The notes beneath the pieces are model-generated. The model saw only the letters and a program-made list of their open reading frames with translations. It made no database searches and was not told the origin of the DNA. DNA of 64,000 nt, taken from contig NW_006920875.1 in assembly GCF_000417875.1 (NCBI RefSeq), forward strand, positions 474,538 through 538,537, given 5' to 3'. Shown piece after piece: positions 60,182 to 64,000 of this stretch. Each line of letters starts with the position of its first letter. Positions within the stretch are counted from its first letter, which is position 1. A program made the translations under genes and the position numbers. This DNA is from Pseudozyma flocculosa PF-1 (Eukaryota; Basidiomycota; Ustilaginomycetes; Ustilaginales; Ustilaginaceae).

Positions 60182-63100
60182 ATGCCGAGGATTGGCAGTG
60201 GCCCAGCTCGGTGGTGCCCCCTCCCGTCGGCATCATCAGGTGAGCCGACGTGCGAGCGCAGTCACCAAGTGTCGCCTTCCCGCGTCTCCGCCATCGTGCC
60301 TGGCCCGAGCTTCGCCGCACTGCCTTCTCAACAGTCGGTCGGCCCCAGTTGGGCTCCTCCATCTGCTGAGCCATATCCTTTGGCAGCCTGGCCCATTCAC
60401 TCCGAGCCCCGCTTTGGATCACGCAACAACCATCACACCGACAACAATGGCGGTGCATTCAGCCTGCTGGATTGCCACCACGATCTTCCGCACCTGCCGT
60501 CATCGAGTGTCCGACCCTGGACAAACTACGTCGCCGACAGCGAATCAGCAGCAACCTTTGGCGCTCTATGCCCACCGAGCTTGACCCCTGCAACGAGCTT
60601 GGCCTCTGCAAGCCGACCCGCCAACATGCCTCGAGCCTTCGCCTCAGATCTGCGGGCCATTGACCGCCCTCTCCCGGCCGAGGAGGCGACGCAACTCCTA
60701 GAGGTCGATGTTGCGGACTCAGACCTGTGGCAGTCGCTCGGAGCAGATCACCAGTACCTTTTCGGCCAAGGCCTCATCAACCCTCGCCATATCCAGCGAG
60801 ATGCTGAACGGTCGACTGACCCCTTGGCCGCCCCTAGCGAAGCTGTGAGTATCGCCATCAGTGCGCATCGAAGCTACCTTTTCCCTTGATATCCTGACCT
60901 TGCTCACGTTGACCCGCCCTTCGTCATCGGGCGCTCAGGAATGGCCATCGTCGCCCTACGACTCCATGCCTTCTTTGAGATTGTGGCAGGACGCGACTTT
61001 TTTCAAGGCACAGCACCTTGCCCATCAGGCGGGACCGGACACGTACCATGCGGCAAGTGAAAGTATCGGGCTCAGTGTGGAGCCGGGCGCCCAGCACGAT
61101 AGTCTCGGCTCCTCAAGCGCGACTCGGCAGGCTCTCATTTGGCCTCGTGAGGCCGAACGATCTTCTGAGCCACCTCATTCCCGTCCAACGACCTTCGAGC
61201 GGCTCCTCGATCGATCAAGCTCCGCTGGCAACAACTTCGCCGGCTCAGAGCAAGTCTCGCACAGCCAGTCTCGATTTCAAGTCCCGTCTGTCAAGGATGA
61301 GCACATCGACGAGCTCGGGCAAAAATCCGAAGGAGCGATCATGCGCCCCAGGACCACAAGCCCCCGCCCGAGAGGTATCGTGGGATCTATCGAGGATCGC
61401 TCGCCTGAGGCCCTCAAAGGCTGCGGCCAAAGCAGCGCCGTACCAGGCGCAGGGGCAAGTTCGGAGAAGTCCTCGAGAAAGAGAAAGGCCAAGAAGGGTC
61501 GAAAAGGCGGCGTCAAGCGCAAGAATATCGCGCAAAGCTCGCGACATGGTGAGGGTTCTTTCAACACTGCACCTGGTGAAATGAGCTCGCGCGCCGTTCG
61601 AGATCATACATCCTCGCCGCAGAGGAGGGTGTACATGACGCGCCTCCGTCGATCCCAGGTTCTGCAGCCCGAGGCGACGTCGGAGAGCGAGATGGAGTCG
61701 GCCGCCGCGATTCTTGCCGGCCTATCGCACACCGCATCGAGCCGCAAGAGGCCTCGAGCCGTTCCGCAAACGTGCAGCGCGCAGAGGGCCGTTGGCGGTG
61801 CATCTCACCAACACGCCGCTAGTCCCGCTCCGGACGGAATTGGTAGCTCGACTCTTCAATACGAGCTCTCGCCGGGAGGAAGCCCGGGGACCGCCGAGCG
61901 TACCGAGATGGAATCGCTCTCCAGGACAGAGGATGTCGGCACCAGTGAGAGACACAGCGCCACGCTCCTTAGTCAGACAACAATCATCCCCAGCTCCGGC
62001 ACCGACGCAAACGCAATCAGACGCTTTCCGCCAGGCTTCCCCATCCGCGAAGGCTTCTTCCGATTTTACCAGCGCTACAAGATTTCGTCGTCTCTGCCAG
62101 ACGACTGCAGAGAAGAAGTGCTGCTTGACGCTCACGATCAGCAGTGAGTGCACGGACAGACGAATGGCTCGGCACATGTCGTCCCTGACCAGCCCGAAAC
62201 CCTTGACCCGCATTAGAGATCTACAAGAGGCCTTGCGCAGGTCGCAAGAGCGGCTTGGCACCTACAATGAGCCCCGAAGCCTGATGGACCTTTACACGCC
62301 GCGTTTCTGCAGAGGAGTAGGGATGACTAAGGAAGGTGAGCGAAAGCTGCATGCTCAGGCGATGGAGGTGACGACGATTCCCATGTTTCTCTCTCACAGC
62401 GGCCACCTATCCTCTTTCTTTTCTCTTGCAGGACTTTGCCCCATTTGGTTCGTGCCAAAATGTGCATTCCAGGAACTGCTCGGGCCGCTGACATGTTGCA
62501 GTCGCCTTCGCACTTCAGCTTCGAAGAAGGAACCGTCAAGTTTCTCAAGACGAAAATTTCCGGTTGGTTTCATCATGGCAGCCTTGGTCTGGGGGCCGAA
62601 CGCGACGACTCACGATGCTGCCCGGGATGCCTCCTCTCTGCTCGCGGAGCCGTCGTCAGCCTACAATTACCACCTGCAGTACACTCACGGCATCTCTGCG
62701 GTGACAGGACTGCCCTTCACCCCACCCGTCGCTTTCAAGACGTGTGCGCGGCCCAAGGCTGCCGTGAGCGAGAAAACGGAGATCCTCCGAGGCAAATGTG
62801 AGTCTACAGGTTTAAGGCCTTGCGCCTCTCAGAATGCCGAATGAATGGTCACTCATTCTTCTCGCCCCACGCTCTTGGCTCTCTCGTCCCAGGCCACGTG
62901 TGCAAGAAGTGTGAGTCGATTTTGTCTCTTCTGAAGAGATGACCGTCAAGCTCGAAGTAGGACGCTGATATCTGCGCTTGTCTACACCGAGGACAGACGT
63001 CGAAGTCGAGGGAGTCAAGCTCGGGAGCGTCAAAGTACCGGAGTGAGTCCGTCGGCGACAGCTGCTCCAGAATAACAGCGACCATGCTGATCTCAATAAC

Positions 63101-63452
63101 CCGTCTCTTGGACTTTGCAGGATCTACTGGTGGTGGGTGCCCTGAATCGTCGAGACGTTCCGCGCGTCTTGCTGATGACTTCTGGGTTTCTACGCCGCTG
63201 CCGGACGACAGGAAGCACGCCCATGCCTGTCATCGGTCCGCCCCGCTGCCAGAGGGTATGGGGGGATTTTTCGTCGAGGATGCCGTGAGTCCGGTCCTTC
63301 CAACATTGCCGCCGTTCTTGTGGTCTTGTGATCGGCCATTCTGATTTGCCTTGCCGGCACGCCTTCAACCCTACCGCCCTCCCGTCGACAGTTTTACTGT
63401 CGAGTCAAGGCCTGGATGGACACGCACGCGGTCGAGGAGGCGAACGTGTGAA
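60182..63452 (+). CDS. Rua1-like transcription factor (Rua1 C-terminal domain)
   Basis: Eleven exons (60182-60844, 60939-62143, 62217-62335, 62432-62447, 62519-62562, 62660-62797, 62893-62910, 62997-63042, 63121-63132, 63212-63284, 63393-63452) give 797 aa. The first 560 or so residues are Ser/Pro/Arg-rich with a Lys/Arg cluster (SSRKRKAKKGRKGGVKRK). The C-terminal third matches the Rua1 C-terminal pattern: FPIREGFFRFYQRYKIS, LYTPRFCRGVGMTKEGLCPI, KISAYNYHLQYTHGIS, GLPFTPP, GKCHVCKK, EIYWWKHAHACH. The Cys and His pairs suggest two zinc sites. In Ustilago maydis, Rua1 activates ustilagic acid genes; whether this is the orthologue or a paralogue cannot be told, and no such cluster is seen here. 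The start is uncertain, because an overlapping frame and a possible donor lie at 60240. Three exons are only 12-18 nt. Confidence 0.85.
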
Positions 63453-63636
63453 GAGAAACAGGCGCACTATCTCAGAGCCGCACAGACACAAAGGGCCGCC
63501 AGGACCGCGGAGTTACACCAGAACGTGGCCAACGGACAGCGCGGAGGCAAAGCCGCAGCCCTCAGATCGTCGGAAATAGATGCCGTTGTCCGTCATTGGA
63601 TTTTTGTCGTCGCCAGCGTGGCTACCGTCGTGTCCG

Positions 63637-64000
63637 CTACCGTCGTGTCCTCCATGGAGCGTTTGCCACGGCATTGAACAGTCCGCGCGGGCCGGCGGAG
63701 CGGTACTCCTGCGATTGCAGCGAGGACAACGACGAGAGTGATGCGCGCGGCATCCAAAATCAGGGGACAGGGGTTCAGCAATTGCTTAGCAAGGGCGCCT
63801 CTGCCCAAACGAGTCGTCGACTCACTTCGTACCAGCCTCTGACCCTCCCTCGCAGGACAGTGACGGCCACCAGTCCTACGACGGTGATTAGGTAGAGGAG
63901 GATGATGGACTGGTCTTTGTAGTCATCTCGCTCTGCACGCGTGGCGAGAGAATGCGAGGGACGAGGAGCGAGATCGGGATCAGGGCACGGACGTGACCAA
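63637..64000 (-). CDS. C-terminal end of an unidentified membrane protein (partial)
   Basis: The exon 64000-63826 runs in from the right edge and joins 63708-63637 to give at least 81 residues. The junction (GTGAGT donor, GCAG acceptor, phase 0) joins GRVRGWYE to EYRSAGPRGLFNAV. One clear membrane helix, IILLYLITVVGLVAVTVL, follows a charged DDYKDQ and precedes Arg-rich residues, so the C-terminus is probably cytosolic. I do not recognise the family. It converges on the Rua1-like gene with 184 bp between stops. Confidence 0.5.

Overview
This window looks like nuclear DNA of a GC-rich basidiomycete fungus, most likely a smut-type yeast or mould of the Ustilaginomycotina. Three things point there. 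Genes are dense and carry short GT-AG introns (about 50-300 nt), several with microexons. There is a single-polypeptide spermidine synthase/saccharopine dehydrogenase, a fusion known from Basidiomycota. There is a protein with the C-terminal domain of Ustilago Rua1. I rebuilt 18 complete protein-coding genes and one partial gene by joining exons so that the reading frame closes at every junction. No tRNA, rRNA or CRISPR array was seen.

Layout. 0-8 kb: a Rab18-type GTPase (+) and a very large eisosome PIL1-domain protein (-). 10-17 kb: HSP10 (-) and HSP60 (+) head to head across a 744-bp region with a heat-shock element, then a SWAP/SURP splicing regulator (-) head to head with Mago nashi (+). 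17-27.6 kb: a ClpX/Mcx1-type mitochondrial unfoldase (+), Spe3-Lys9 (-), TAF11 (+) and a Zn2Cys6 factor (-). 27.6-34.6 kb: a long stretch without a recognisable gene. 34.6-45 kb: an acyl-CoA/4-coumarate-CoA ligase (+), TFIIS (-), an Hsp110/Sse1 chaperone (-) with a strong upstream heat-shock element, and a GH17-like secreted or membrane protein (-). 46.5-49 kb: an assembly gap in a CT repeat, then a DASH cryptochrome (+) with a Gly/Arg tail. 49.2-55.4 kb: a cluster of non-autonomous elements that all end in relatives of TCATAGCTAGCAGCAG. 55.5-64 kb: an ING-family PHD protein (-) head to head with CMS1 (+), a Rua1-like factor (+) and the 3' end of an unidentified membrane protein (-).

Themes. 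Much of the set is housekeeping: protein folding (HSP10, HSP60, HSP110, ClpX), transcription (TAF11, TFIIS, ING), mRNA processing (SWAP, Mago) and ribosome assembly (CMS1). Four gene pairs are head to head and probably share promoters. The least explained parts are the terminal-repeat element cluster at 49-55 kb, the GH17-like protein with Gln at the usual nucleophile position, the long open intron of the HSP110 gene, and the microexon-rich 3' half of the Rua1-like gene. All functional calls rest on recognising families by eye; no database search was possible.
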